A DNA stretch of 27,557 bases from an uncultured Candidatus Pelagibacter sp. (lineage in GTDB: Bacteria > Pseudomonadota > Alphaproteobacteria > Pelagibacterales > Pelagibacteraceae), in the NCBI GenBank assembly GCA_913043015.1, contig CAJWKX010000001.1, positions 1 through 27,557 on the forward strand, given 5' to 3'. The translations under genes and the position numbers were made by a program. The notes beneath the pieces were generated by a model that saw only the letters and a program-made list of their open reading frames with translations, was not told the origin of the DNA and ran no database searches. Position 1 is the stretch's first letter, and the number at the start of each line of letters is the position of its first letter. This document shows, piece after piece, positions 1-7,103 of this stretch.

Positions 1-760
1 GTTTTGTTTTTTTTGATAATAAAGTACAGATTGATGCAAAAATAAAACTTTGAGTTTCTTTGCCGCCAAAAGCTCCTCCTACTCTTCTTACTTCAACATT
101 TATGCTATTGTTTCTTTGATTAAGCATCTTGGCAATGATTTGCTGAGTTTCACTTGGATGTTGTGTACTAGAATAAATTTTAAAATCATTGTCTTCTTGT
201 GGAATAACAAATGCAATTTGGCCTTCTAGATAAAAATGTTCTTGGCTTCCCAATGTAAAGGAATTTTTTAAATGATTTTTTGCCTTACTAATTTTTCTTA
301 AAGGATTTCCTCTTTTGATTTTTCTTCCTTTTAAAACAAAAAGTTTTTTTCTTAATGCATCTTTCGTATCAATAACTAGTTTTAAAGTTTTGTAAGTTAT
401 TTTAGCTTTTAGAACGGCTTTCCTCGCAAGTTCGGTTGATGTTGCTGCTACAGCAAACAATGGTTGACCAAAATATTCAGCTTTTTTTGGAAAAATTGGG
501 TCGCCATCATGCACAGCCCCAACATCATTTCGTCCAGGAATATCCTTAGAAGTTACTACTGAAATCACTCCTTCGCTTTTCCATACTTCTTTTAAATCTA
601 ATTTACTAATGATCGCGTGAGCTTTTTTACTATATCCAATTGCACCATACAATGTACCTTCGGGCTCAACTATGTCATCTATGTAATTAGCATATCCGCT
701 AACATGTTTAGACCCACTTTCATGAGGTTTTGCTTGTTCAATGAAAGAATTTCTATTCAT
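1..760 (-). CDS. xdhB: Xanthine dehydrogenase, molybdopterin-binding subunit, N-terminal part (cut by window edge)
   Basis: This reading frame starts at an ATG at 760 and stays open to the window edge, so about 253 N-terminal residues are visible of a subunit usually near 770. It belongs to the molybdenum hydroxylase large subunits, which oxidise hypoxanthine and xanthine to urate in the cytoplasm. Visible hallmarks are an N-terminal HVSG(Y)A.YIDD segment, the TQHPSE stretch, and RRVGGAFGGKE near the window edge, which in this family lines the molybdopterin site. It follows xdhA with a single intervening base, so the two are almost certainly co-transcribed and translationally coupled. The substrate-binding Glu/Arg and the catalytic Glu lie further downstream, outside the window, so substrate identity rests mainly on the partner and the neighbouring uraH and uraD. 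A related aldehyde oxidase is the main alternative. Confidence 0.9.
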   Translation of the reverse strand, partial: MNRNSFIEQAKPHESGSKHVSGYANYIDDIVEPEGTLYGAIGYSKKAHAIISKLDLKEVWKSEGVISVVTSKDIPGRNDVGAVHDGDPIFPKKAEYFGQPLFAVAATSTELARKAVLKAKITYKTLKLVIDTKDALRKKLFVLKGRKIKRGNPLRKISKAKNHLKNSFTLGSQEHFYLEGQIAFVIPQEDNDFKIYSSTQHPSETQQIIAKMLNQRNNSINVEVRRVGGAFGGKETQSFIFASICTLLSKKTK

Positions 761-761
761 T

Positions 762-2201
762 TTAAGCGTTTATCCTTATTAATTTTTTTTGCTTAACTTC
801 TAAAAAACATTTTTCCAATAAATTTTTTGCAACTTCCATACGGTATTTTTTGCTAGCTCTAACATCAGTAATAGGCTTAAAATCTTTTTCTAATAGTTTT
901 TTTGCTTTATCAATTGTTTTATCTGATAAAAAAGAGTTTAGAAGTATTTTTTCACAGTTAAAAGCTCTCTTAGGAATGCTTGTCATTCCACCGTAAGCAA
1001 TTCTTATTTTTTTTATTTTATTGTTATTATTAATTTCAATATTAAAAGAAGCACAAACAGATGAAATATCATCGTCAATTCTTTTCGAGATTTTATAAGC
1101 TTTAAAAATATTTTTTTTTAATAATGGAATTCTTATTGAATGAATAAATTGCCCTTTTTTAAGTTTAGTTTTACGATAACCAATAAAAAAACCATTTAAT
1201 GGTAAAATTTGTGTTTTGCTTTTATCTTTAATCACGATTTGTGAATCAAGCGCTAATAACAACGGCAATGTATCGCCAATAGGACTTGCTGTTGCTATAT
1301 TTCCTGCAATTGTACAGATATTTCTAATCTGAACTGATCCATATCTTTTTAATATTTGAGAAAAATCAGGAAAATATTTTTTTACAAAAGACTCAAAATT
1401 TATTAAAGGAGTTGTAGCTCCTACTTCGATGTAACTATTATTCTCTTTTATATAATTTAATTCATTAATTGAATTCATATAAATTAGAGAATTCAAATTT
1501 TTTCTTTCTTTGGTAACAATTAAAGAAACATCAGTGCCTCCGCTTATTAATTTAGAATTTGGTTCTTGTCTAAGGATGCTTTTTAACTCGTTTACTGACT
1601 TAGGTGCAAAATATTTTTTATTACCATTAATTATAGCTATATTTCTCTGTTTTATTTTTTTTAAAAGACCTAAAGTAATTTTTTTATTTCTACTAAAATG
1701 GTCAAGCCCACTTTCTTTATTTAAGCTTTTTGCTGCATCGATTATGGGCCTATAACCAGTGCATCGACAAAGATTACCTTGAATTGAATCTTTAATAATA
1801 GCTTCATTATAAGAAGAATAATTTTTGTACATTGCAAACAAAGCCATCACAAATCCTGGGGTGCAAAAACCACATTGTGATCCGTGATAATTGACCATTG
1901 CCTTTTGTACTGGGTGTAACTCATTTTTTGAAACTAGATCTTCAACTAATATAAGTTGTTTACCTTCCAAACTTGTAACAAATGCAATGCAAGCATTAAT
2001 TGCTTTATAATTTATATTATTATTTTTTAATTCTCCTAGTACTACTGTACACGCGCCACAACCACCCTCAGCACAACCTTCTTTAGTTCCAGTTTTTTTT
2101 AATTTTGTTCTTATAAAATTTAATAAAGTTTCATTTGGATCAGGATTAGAAAGTTCTACAATTTCATTTTTGTGAACAAATTTAATGATGTTGGAAGTCA
2201 T
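762..2201 (-). CDS. xdhA: Xanthine dehydrogenase small subunit (2Fe-2S and FAD domains)
   Basis: This subunit carries electrons from the molybdenum centre through two [2Fe-2S] clusters to FAD and NAD+. The 479-residue length matches bacterial XdhA. Cluster cysteines are C43, C48, C51 and C71 in the plant-ferredoxin-like domain, and C110, C113, C145 and C147 in the helical domain (CGFCTPG and CRCTGYRP). The FAD domain begins near residue 195, with SGGTD at 220-224 and the FAD-binding IRNICTIAGNIATASPIGD segment at about 292-310; a C-terminal CO-dehydrogenase flavoprotein domain follows. The fused FeS-FAD layout with a separate Mo subunit is that of Rhodobacter-type XdhAB rather than the three-subunit carbon monoxide dehydrogenase layout. 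The ATG at 2201 lies directly next to the uraH stop codon. All cofactor ligands are present, so it should be functional. Confidence 0.94.
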   Translation of the reverse strand: MTSNIIKFVHKNEIVELSNPDPNETLLNFIRTKLKKTGTKEGCAEGGCGACTVVLGELKNNNINYKAINACIAFVTSLEGKQLILVEDLVSKNELHPVQKAMVNYHGSQCGFCTPGFVMALFAMYKNYSSYNEAIIKDSIQGNLCRCTGYRPIIDAAKSLNKESGLDHFSRNKKITLGLLKKIKQRNIAIINGNKKYFAPKSVNELKSILRQEPNSKLISGGTDVSLIVTKERKNLNSLIYMNSINELNYIKENNSYIEVGATTPLINFESFVKKYFPDFSQILKRYGSVQIRNICTIAGNIATASPIGDTLPLLLALDSQIVIKDKSKTQILPLNGFFIGYRKTKLKKGQFIHSIRIPLLKKNIFKAYKISKRIDDDISSVCASFNIEINNNNKIKKIRIAYGGMTSIPKRAFNCEKILLNSFLSDKTIDKAKKLLEKDFKPITDVRASKKYRMEVAKNLLEKCFLEVKQKKLIRINA

Positions 2202-2552
2202 TTAGCTTCCTCGATAAGTAGAATAGCTCCACGGTGAGACAAGTAAAGGCACATGATAATGTTGTGTGGCATTAGAAATCCCAAACTTTATTATTACATC
2301 ATCTAAAAATGGAATTTCTGATGTCTCAGTTATTTTTTTAAAATAATCCCCCACAAAAAAAACAAGTTCGTATTTACCTTCTTTAAAATTTTCACCCTCA
2401 ATTAAAGCTTTGTCGGTTCTTCCATCATTATTTAATATAACGCTGTTAAGTTTTTCTTTTTTGTTATTTTCAACATAATATAGATCAACTTTAATACCCT
2501 TGCCTGGTTTGCCTGAATAAACATCTAATACATGTGTAGTTAATTTTGTCAT
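2202..2552 (-). CDS. uraH: 5-hydroxyisourate hydrolase (transthyretin-like)
   Basis: The enzyme hydrolyses 5-hydroxyisourate, the product of urate oxidation, to OHCU. The 116-residue protein carries both family signatures: LTTHVLDVYSGKPG at residues 4-17 with the catalytic His7, and the C-terminal YRGS tetrad at 113-116 that separates HIU hydrolases from true transthyretins. Arg45 in the GRTD stretch and His98/His100 in HYHVPLL complete the expected active site. It is the first gene of a leftward unit uraH-xdhA-xdhB with no spacing between stop and next start. There is no signal peptide, so the cytoplasm is expected. A candidate promoter with a TATAAT -10 element at 2567-2572 (minus strand) lies directly upstream. 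The uricase supplying its substrate is not in this window. Confidence 0.94.
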   Translation of the reverse strand: MTKLTTHVLDVYSGKPGKGIKVDLYYVENNKKEKLNSVILNNDGRTDKALIEGENFKEGKYELVFFVGDYFKKITETSEIPFLDDVIIKFGISNATQHYHVPLLVSPWSYSTYRGS

Positions 2553-2621
2553 ATAGTTATCTATATATTATACAATAATTGCATAATTAAAATATTAAAA
2601 CTAAGATAAGAAAATTCATAC
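2553..2621. promoter_or_regulatory. Divergent promoter region of the purine genes, with a small palindrome
   Basis: This 69-nt gap separates leftward uraH-xdhAB from rightward uraD. On the minus strand a perfect TATAAT sits at 2572-2567, implying a leader of only about 8 nt. On the plus strand TTGCAT (2579-2584) and TAAGAT (2602-2607) are spaced by 17 nt. The inverted repeat TAATT-GCAT-AATTA (2576-2589) covers the minus-strand spacer and the plus-strand -35 position, where an operator able to control both directions would sit. In such AT-rich DNA short palindromes arise by chance, so the operator is conjectural; the divergent-promoter role follows from gene orientation. Confidence 0.4.
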
Positions 2622-3134
2622 ATGAACACAGTAGATAAGGTTAATAATTTAAGTAAATCTGATTTTATATCTATCTTTGGAAATGTTTTTGAAAAAACCA
2701 GTTGGATTGCAGAAAAAACCTATGAGTTAAAACCTTTTTTGAATTTTAAAACTTTGCAAAAATGTTTCTTGTCAGTTTATGATAAATGTAATGATAAACA
2801 ATATTTAGAAATTTTTAATTTGCACCCTCAATTAGCTATTGAAAAATTTATGACAAATCATTCTCAAAAAGAGCAAAGCCAATCTAAATTAGACAAATGC
2901 ACTAAAGAAGAGCTTCAAGAGTTTATTCAATTAAACCATGATTATGATAAAAAGTTTAATTTTCCATTTATTATTGCAGTATCAGGTTTAAATAAAAATG
3001 AAATTCTTGATAATTTTAGAAAAAGAATAAATAATAATGTTATTGAAGAATTTGAAGAAGCAAAGATTCAGGTTAAAAAAATTGGCACTTTAAGACTTAA
3101 TCAAATCTTGGAAAAGGTAAATGAAGATATTTGA
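2622..3134 (+). CDS. uraD: OHCU decarboxylase
   Basis: The predicted enzyme decarboxylates 2-oxo-4-hydroxy-4-carboxy-5-ureidoimidazoline to S-allantoin, the step after uraH. The 170-residue length is typical. Family marks are HPQLA with the likely catalytic His68, the SQ..EQSQSKLD stretch at 81-91 with a Glu at 84, the helical EL..F..LN..Y..KF segment at 97-112, FPFIIAVSG at 114-122, and an RL pair at 158-159 where the family has its conserved Arg. Several positions are divergent, including Ser-Lys where relatives often have Ala-Gly. The ATG at 2622 is the first in frame and lies just downstream of the divergent promoter region. Its last 14 bases overlap the glycosyltransferase start. Adjacency to uraH and xdhAB strongly supports the call. 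Confidence 0.9.
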   Translation: MNTVDKVNNLSKSDFISIFGNVFEKTSWIAEKTYELKPFLNFKTLQKCFLSVYDKCNDKQYLEIFNLHPQLAIEKFMTNHSQKEQSQSKLDKCTKEELQEFIQLNHDYDKKFNFPFIIAVSGLNKNEILDNFRKRINNNVIEEFEEAKIQVKKIGTLRLNQILEKVNEDI

Positions 3135-4011
3135 CTGTTTTATGTACTTCGATGAAGAAGTTGTTTTAGATGTAAGATTAAATTCTTTAGACAAATATGT
3201 TGATTACTTTGTAATAGTTGAAAGTAATTTTACTCACAAAGGTGATAGAAGAGATTTAAAATTTAATCATAACAAATTTGATAAATTTAAGAATAAAATT
3301 ATTTATTTAGTTTACGATAAACAGCCCAAAGGAATAGAAACTGTAAATAAAAATGATAGTGAAAACGAAAAATCAAGAAAATATATCCTTAATGCAGCGC
3401 TTAGAGAGAATGAACAAAGAAATTTTATACAAGATGGTTTAAATAAAGCAGAAGACAATGACATTATATTAATATCTGACGTTGATGAAATTCCTAATCT
3501 TTCTGAGGTTAACCTTAATAACATTAATGAAAAAATTATCATGTTCCAACAAGATATGTTTTATTATAAGTTTGATTTAAAAGTTCCTGACATTGTATGG
3601 ACTGGCACAAAAAGTTGTAGAAAAAAAGATTTATTAAGCCCACAATGGTTGAGAAATGTAAAAGATAGAAAATATTCTCCCTTTAGAATTGACATATTAT
3701 TTTCAAAAAAAAAATATAGTAGTATAAAATTCATTGGTAATGGTGGATGGCACTTTTCAAACATTAAAACAGCTGAAGAAATTGAACACAAACTTAAATC
3801 ATACCTTCATCATAGAGAATTTGATGAACAATCATTAACGGTTGAGGAAATTAAAAATATTATTGAAAATAAACAAGCAATTTATGATTTAAAGGTTGAT
3901 AAAAAAGTAAAAAAAATAGGAAATGGAAGTAAACTTGTTAAATTTGAATTTGATAAATTGCCAATTTATATTCAACAAAATAAACATAATTTAATGAAAT
4001 GGTTAGATTAA
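3121..4011 (+). CDS. Family 17 glycosyltransferase (GnT-III-like)
   Basis: The 296-residue protein resembles glycosyltransferase family 17, whose founding members add a bisecting GlcNAc to eukaryotic N-glycans; bacterial members have undefined acceptors. The N-terminus shows the diagnostic FDCFMYFDEEVVLDVRLNSL stretch (about residues 4-23) followed by YFVIVES; the acidic SDVDEIP motif at 119-125 is the expected metal/nucleotide-sugar DxD site; and WTGTKSC plus a GGWHFS segment near residue 205 are also family-like. There are no membrane segments or signal peptide, so it probably acts in the cytoplasm on a surface glycan precursor. Its ATG lies 14 bases inside uraD in another frame, so it is likely co-transcribed with that gene. 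A role in purine use is not evident; it may be a passenger in the operon. The donor sugar cannot be deduced. Confidence 0.8.
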   Translation: MKIFDCFMYFDEEVVLDVRLNSLDKYVDYFVIVESNFTHKGDRRDLKFNHNKFDKFKNKIIYLVYDKQPKGIETVNKNDSENEKSRKYILNAALRENEQRNFIQDGLNKAEDNDIILISDVDEIPNLSEVNLNNINEKIIMFQQDMFYYKFDLKVPDIVWTGTKSCRKKDLLSPQWLRNVKDRKYSPFRIDILFSKKKYSSIKFIGNGGWHFSNIKTAEEIEHKLKSYLHHREFDEQSLTVEEIKNIIENKQAIYDLKVDKKVKKIGNGSKLVKFEFDKLPIYIQQNKHNLMKWLD

Positions 4012-4012
4012 A

Positions 4013-4309
4013 ATGAAAGGTTATTGGATAGCATTATATAAAAAAGTTGAAAGTAAAGAAAACCTCACAAATTATGCTTCAAAAGTCACTGGAATAATAA
4101 AAAATCATGGTGGAAAACCGCTGGTAAGAGGTGGCGAATATACTTGTCTTGAAGGAGAAAATTTTCCAAGAACAGTTATTTGGGAGTTTCCAAGCTATAA
4201 TAAAGCTTTAGAGTGTTACAATTCTAAAGAATATCAAGAGGGTTGGGAGTTAGCTAAAAAAACTACAATTAGACATTTACAAATAACAGAAGGTTTTAAT
4301 ACTGAATAG
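4013..4309 (+). CDS. DUF1330 family protein (dimeric alpha/beta barrel)
   Basis: The 98-residue protein matches the DUF1330 pattern: an opening GYWIALYKKV beta-strand, a central GGKPLVRGGEY.CLEG stretch, the strand RTVIWEFPSYNKALECYNS and the closing YQEGWELAKKT. This family folds as a ferredoxin-like dimeric alpha/beta barrel and has no generally agreed activity; members are small cytosolic proteins. It starts one base after the glycosyltransferase stop codon, so it is the third gene of the rightward uraD unit. Its last 14 bases overlap the tail of the convergent AlkA-type gene. Being encoded with purine genes suggests, but does not show, a role with small heterocyclic or ureido compounds. 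Confidence 0.82.
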   Translation: MKGYWIALYKKVESKENLTNYASKVTGIIKNHGGKPLVRGGEYTCLEGENFPRTVIWEFPSYNKALECYNSKEYQEGWELAKKTTIRHLQITEGFNTE

Positions 4310-4922
4310 GTTCGTTATCTATTGATCTCCATAAATACCAGGTAGCTACTGAACAATAGGGAGAAAATCTTTTTTTTAACAAATTTATAAAACTTTTTGG
4401 TGGAAGATATTTTTTATTATAATTATTAGAAATTGCTTTTAAAAGACCAATGTCTTGAATGGGCCAAATATTTGATCTATTAAAAGTAAATATTAAAACC
4501 ATTTCTGCTGACCATCTTCCTATTTGTCTTAAGCTTGATAGGTAATTAATAGCCTCTTCATCTGTCATTTTATTTATTAATTTTGGATTAAAAGATTTAT
4601 TTATAAATTTTTTTGCTAAACTTTTAATTCCTTTTGCTTTTTGTCTACTTAAACCACATTTTTTTAATTTAGATGTATTTAATTTATCTACTACTCTTGG
4701 GATAATTTTTTTTCCACAACAAGATTTAAATTTTAAAAAAACTGAATTCGCTGCTGCAACACTAATTTGTTGACCAATAATACTTTTACAAAGTGAAAAA
4801 AAAATATTTTTTCTAGTTTTTAAATAGTGATTAGAAAAATTGCTAATTAAATTTCCCAATACCTTATCTTTTTTTTTCAAATAAGATTTGGCTTTATTCC
4901 AATATATTGGTGGTTTGCTCAT
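4296..4922 (-). CDS. alkA: DNA-3-methyladenine glycosylase II (AlkA-like, HhH-GPD)
   Basis: This protein would excise alkylated bases from DNA, starting base-excision repair. It shows the AlkA-type SIIGQQISVAAA helix at about residues 48-59 (from the start used here), a helix-hairpin-helix LRQIGRWSAE at 131-140, and the catalytic aspartate D157 in WPIQDIGL. No FeS-cluster cysteines follow, which argues against the Nth/MutY branch. At 208 residues it is shorter than E. coli AlkA because the N-terminal beta domain is missing, as in many compact bacterial members. An in-frame TTG lies at 4928, but the ATG at 4922 forms a 4-base ATGA overlap with the upstream permease stop and is preferred. The tail overlaps the convergent DUF1330 gene by 14 bases. 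Confidence 0.88.
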   Translation of the reverse strand: MSKPPIYWNKAKSYLKKKDKVLGNLISNFSNHYLKTRKNIFFSLCKSIIGQQISVAAANSVFLKFKSCCGKKIIPRVVDKLNTSKLKKCGLSRQKAKGIKSLAKKFINKSFNPKLINKMTDEEAINYLSSLRQIGRWSAEMVLIFTFNRSNIWPIQDIGLLKAISNNYNKKYLPPKSFINLLKKRFSPYCSVATWYLWRSIDNEPIQY

Positions 4923-5797
4923 GTCCAAAAATTGAAACTTGTTTTTTTCAAATAAATCTCTCTTCTAAAAATAATTATCGATGACAAAATAACTAAAGAA
5001 GCGCCAACTAAAGTTTTATAGCTTGGTATTTCGTTCCAAATTAAGTACCCAAAAAATATTGCAAATAATAAAGATAAATATTTTAATGGACTAACTAATG
5101 AAACCTCAGAAAATTTATAGGATTGGGTTAATAATAAATTTGCTGCTCCGCCTAAAATGCCAACCAAAGAAAGTAAAATAAAGTCTTTAAGACTTGGCAT
5201 TATCCATCCATAAGGCAAAGTTAAAAAACTTGTCATCATTATAGTAAATGAAAAATAAAATCCTATAAGCCAAATGGGTTCTGTTAATGAAAGTCGTCTA
5301 ATAACAATTGCAACATATGAAAGTCCAATACAAAAAATAATTGGATACAAATAGTAGATATTAAATGAATTTAGACCAGGCTCTGTAATAATTACAATTC
5401 CAATAAATCCAACAAGAACAGCAAGCCATCTATACATGCCTACTTTCTCATTTAAAAAAAAGATAGACATAATCGTTATAAATATTGGTGCAGCAAAAGA
5501 AATACTGACTACAGTTGCTAATGGAAGTTTTCTAAGCGCAATAAAAATTGCAATTAAAGCAATTAATCCCGATAAACATCTTTGAAAATGCAGTTTGTGT
5601 CTTTTAGTCTGATAGAAATTTCTAAGTCTTTCTCTTGGAATTAGTAAAAAAATTGGAATTAAACCAAAAAAACCTCGAAAAAAAATTACTTCTCCTATGG
5701 GATAATTGTCCGACCATTTTACAATTAGATCCATAAATGAAAATGCACATACTGAAAGAAACATGTACAAAAAACCTAATTGATTTTGAGTTAACAT
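4919..5797 (-). CDS. EamA/DMT-superfamily permease
   Basis: This is a polytopic inner-membrane protein with about ten hydrophobic segments arranged as two EamA repeats. The first repeat opens with FLYMFLSVCAFSFMDLIVKW and contains FFRGFFGLIPI and the conserved LPLATVVSISFAAPIF; the second contains GILGGAANLLLTQSYKFSEVSLVSPLKYLSLLFAI. Drug/metabolite transporters of this group export or import small metabolites such as amino acids, nucleobases or S-adenosylmethionine, and the substrate cannot be read from sequence. The frame extends upstream to a GTG at 5872, but that would overlap divergent msrA and add a non-homologous hydrophobic stretch. The ATG at 5797 puts the start directly before the first EamA helix and gives 292 residues. 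It is translationally coupled to the glycosylase by ATGA. Confidence 0.86.
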   Translation of the reverse strand: MLTQNQLGFLYMFLSVCAFSFMDLIVKWSDNYPIGEVIFFRGFFGLIPIFLLIPRERLRNFYQTKRHKLHFQRCLSGLIALIAIFIALRKLPLATVVSISFAAPIFITIMSIFFLNEKVGMYRWLAVLVGFIGIVIITEPGLNSFNIYYLYPIIFCIGLSYVAIVIRRLSLTEPIWLIGFYFSFTIMMTSFLTLPYGWIMPSLKDFILLSLVGILGGAANLLLTQSYKFSEVSLVSPLKYLSLLFAIFFGYLIWNEIPSYKTLVGASLVILSSIIIFRREIYLKKTSFNFWT

Positions 5798-5832
5798 AAG
5801 AATAGTTTTTAGATTAATTAAAACAATAATCA

Positions 5833-6279
5833 ATGGAAATAGCAGTTTTAGCTTTAGGATGTTTTTGGGCACCAGAAATAAAGTTCAGTAAATTAGAAGG
5901 AGTAGAAAAAACTGAAGTTGGTTATTGTGGAGGCAAATCAATTAAAACAAACTACCAAGAAGTATGCACGGGTAATACAAATCATGCAGAAGTAGTAAGA
6001 TTAGAGTTTGATGAAAAAAAAGTTACTTATGAACAAATATTAAATTATTTTTTTGAAATTCATAACCCAACAACACTAAATAGACAAGGTCCAGATTTTG
6101 GCACACAATATAGAAGTGAAATTTTTTATACTAATGAAGGTCAAATGAAAATTGCCCTTAAAGTATTAGATAAATTTAACAATATCTATAAAGGCAAAGT
6201 TGTAACCAAAATCTCTAAAATAAATAATTATTGCCAAGCAGAAAAATATCATCAAAAATATCTAGAAAAAAAAATTTAA
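5833..6279 (+). CDS. msrA: Peptide-methionine (S)-S-oxide reductase MsrA
   Basis: MsrA reduces methionine-S-sulfoxide in oxidised proteins and free methionine, using thioredoxin. The signature GCFW places the catalytic Cys at residue 10. GYCGG, the YQEVCTGNTNHAEVV stretch, GTQYRS and the closing AEKYHQKYL are all canonical. Additional cysteines at about 44 and 134 could serve in resolution; C134 in NYCQAEKYHQ stands where many relatives have Phe. The 148-residue length is at the short end of the family, with little outside the catalytic core. No signal peptide is seen, so it is cytosolic. It heads a tight rightward run with sseA (3-nt gap) and the RND adaptor and pump, 35 nt from the divergent permease start. 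Confidence 0.95.
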   Translation: MEIAVLALGCFWAPEIKFSKLEGVEKTEVGYCGGKSIKTNYQEVCTGNTNHAEVVRLEFDEKKVTYEQILNYFFEIHNPTTLNRQGPDFGTQYRSEIFYTNEGQMKIALKVLDKFNNIYKGKVVTKISKINNYCQAEKYHQKYLEKKI

Positions 6280-6282
6280 AAT

Positions 6283-7101
6283 ATGTCATTAGTTAGTACG
6301 GATTGGCTGGAAAAGAATATTGATGAAGTAAAAATAATTGACTGTTCTTGGCATATGCCAAATATAAATCGAAATCCTTACAAAGAATATCTTAGTGAAC
6401 ACATTAAAAATACTATTTTTTTTGACTTAGATAAAAATTCAAATCAGAAATCAAATTTACCACATATGCTCACTGATAATAAATCATGGGAAAAAATAGT
6501 TTCTTTAATGGGAATTTCTAATAGTGACGAAATTATAATTTATGATAATTCGGATGTAATAAGTTCTTGTAGATGTTGGTATAATTTTATTTATTTTGGT
6601 CACTCTCCGAAACTTGTGCATGTGCTTGATGGTGGATTAAAAAAATGGAAATTAGAAAAAAAACCTACGACAAATATTTCAATAAAAAATAAAATTTCCA
6701 ATTACATTGCTGAAGAAAATAAAGAATTAGTAAAAAACAAAAATCAAATAGATCAAAATATTTCAAATAAACAGTTTGAGGTTGTTGATGCTAGAAGCAA
6801 AGGTCGATTTGAAGGAAAAGATCCTGAGCCTAGAAAAAATTTAAGAAGTGGTTCAATACCTAAATCTCATTGTTTGCCATTTGGAAAACTAATTAATAAA
6901 AACCATACATTTAAAGATCCAAGTGAAATATTATTAAATTTTAATAAAATTATTGGATCTAAGCTGCCTTTAAATGTTGTTTTTTCATGCGGTTCTGGAG
7001 TAACTGCTGCTGTTTTAGCTCTTGCTTATTCTATAATTAATACTAAATATGTCCCAACCATTTATGATGGTTCTTGGGCAGAATACGGTAAAATTGAATA
7101 A
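6283..7101 (+). CDS. sseA: 3-mercaptopyruvate / thiosulfate sulfurtransferase (double rhodanese)
   Basis: The 272-residue protein has the two-rhodanese-domain plan of SseA. The inactive N-terminal domain contains WLEKNIDEVKIIDCSWHMP and the SSCRCWYNF.YFGH stretch. The C-terminal domain has VVDARSKGRFEGKDPEPR, GSIPKS and the catalytic loop CGSGVTA with Cys236. The CG(S/T)G(V/I)TA loop favours mercaptopyruvate over thiosulfate as donor, by family knowledge. It would transfer sulfane sulfur to cyanide or thiol acceptors in the cytoplasm, linking cysteine breakdown to sulfur supply. It sits between msrA (3 nt) and the RND adaptor (2 nt), so it is part of one transcription unit with a redox/sulfur flavour at its start. 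Confidence 0.92.
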   Translation: MSLVSTDWLEKNIDEVKIIDCSWHMPNINRNPYKEYLSEHIKNTIFFDLDKNSNQKSNLPHMLTDNKSWEKIVSLMGISNSDEIIIYDNSDVISSCRCWYNFIYFGHSPKLVHVLDGGLKKWKLEKKPTTNISIKNKISNYIAEENKELVKNKNQIDQNISNKQFEVVDARSKGRFEGKDPEPRKNLRSGSIPKSHCLPFGKLINKNHTFKDPSEILLNFNKIIGSKLPLNVVFSCGSGVTAAVLALAYSIINTKYVPTIYDGSWAEYGKIE

Positions 7102-7103
7102 GA

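Noticed and set aside
1510..1755. Rightward 81-codon open frame with a hydrophobic stretch, opposite xdhA
   Set aside because: It lies wholly antisense to the well-supported FeS/FAD subunit gene; its hydrophobicity arises from the complement of Lys/Asn/Ile-rich codons.
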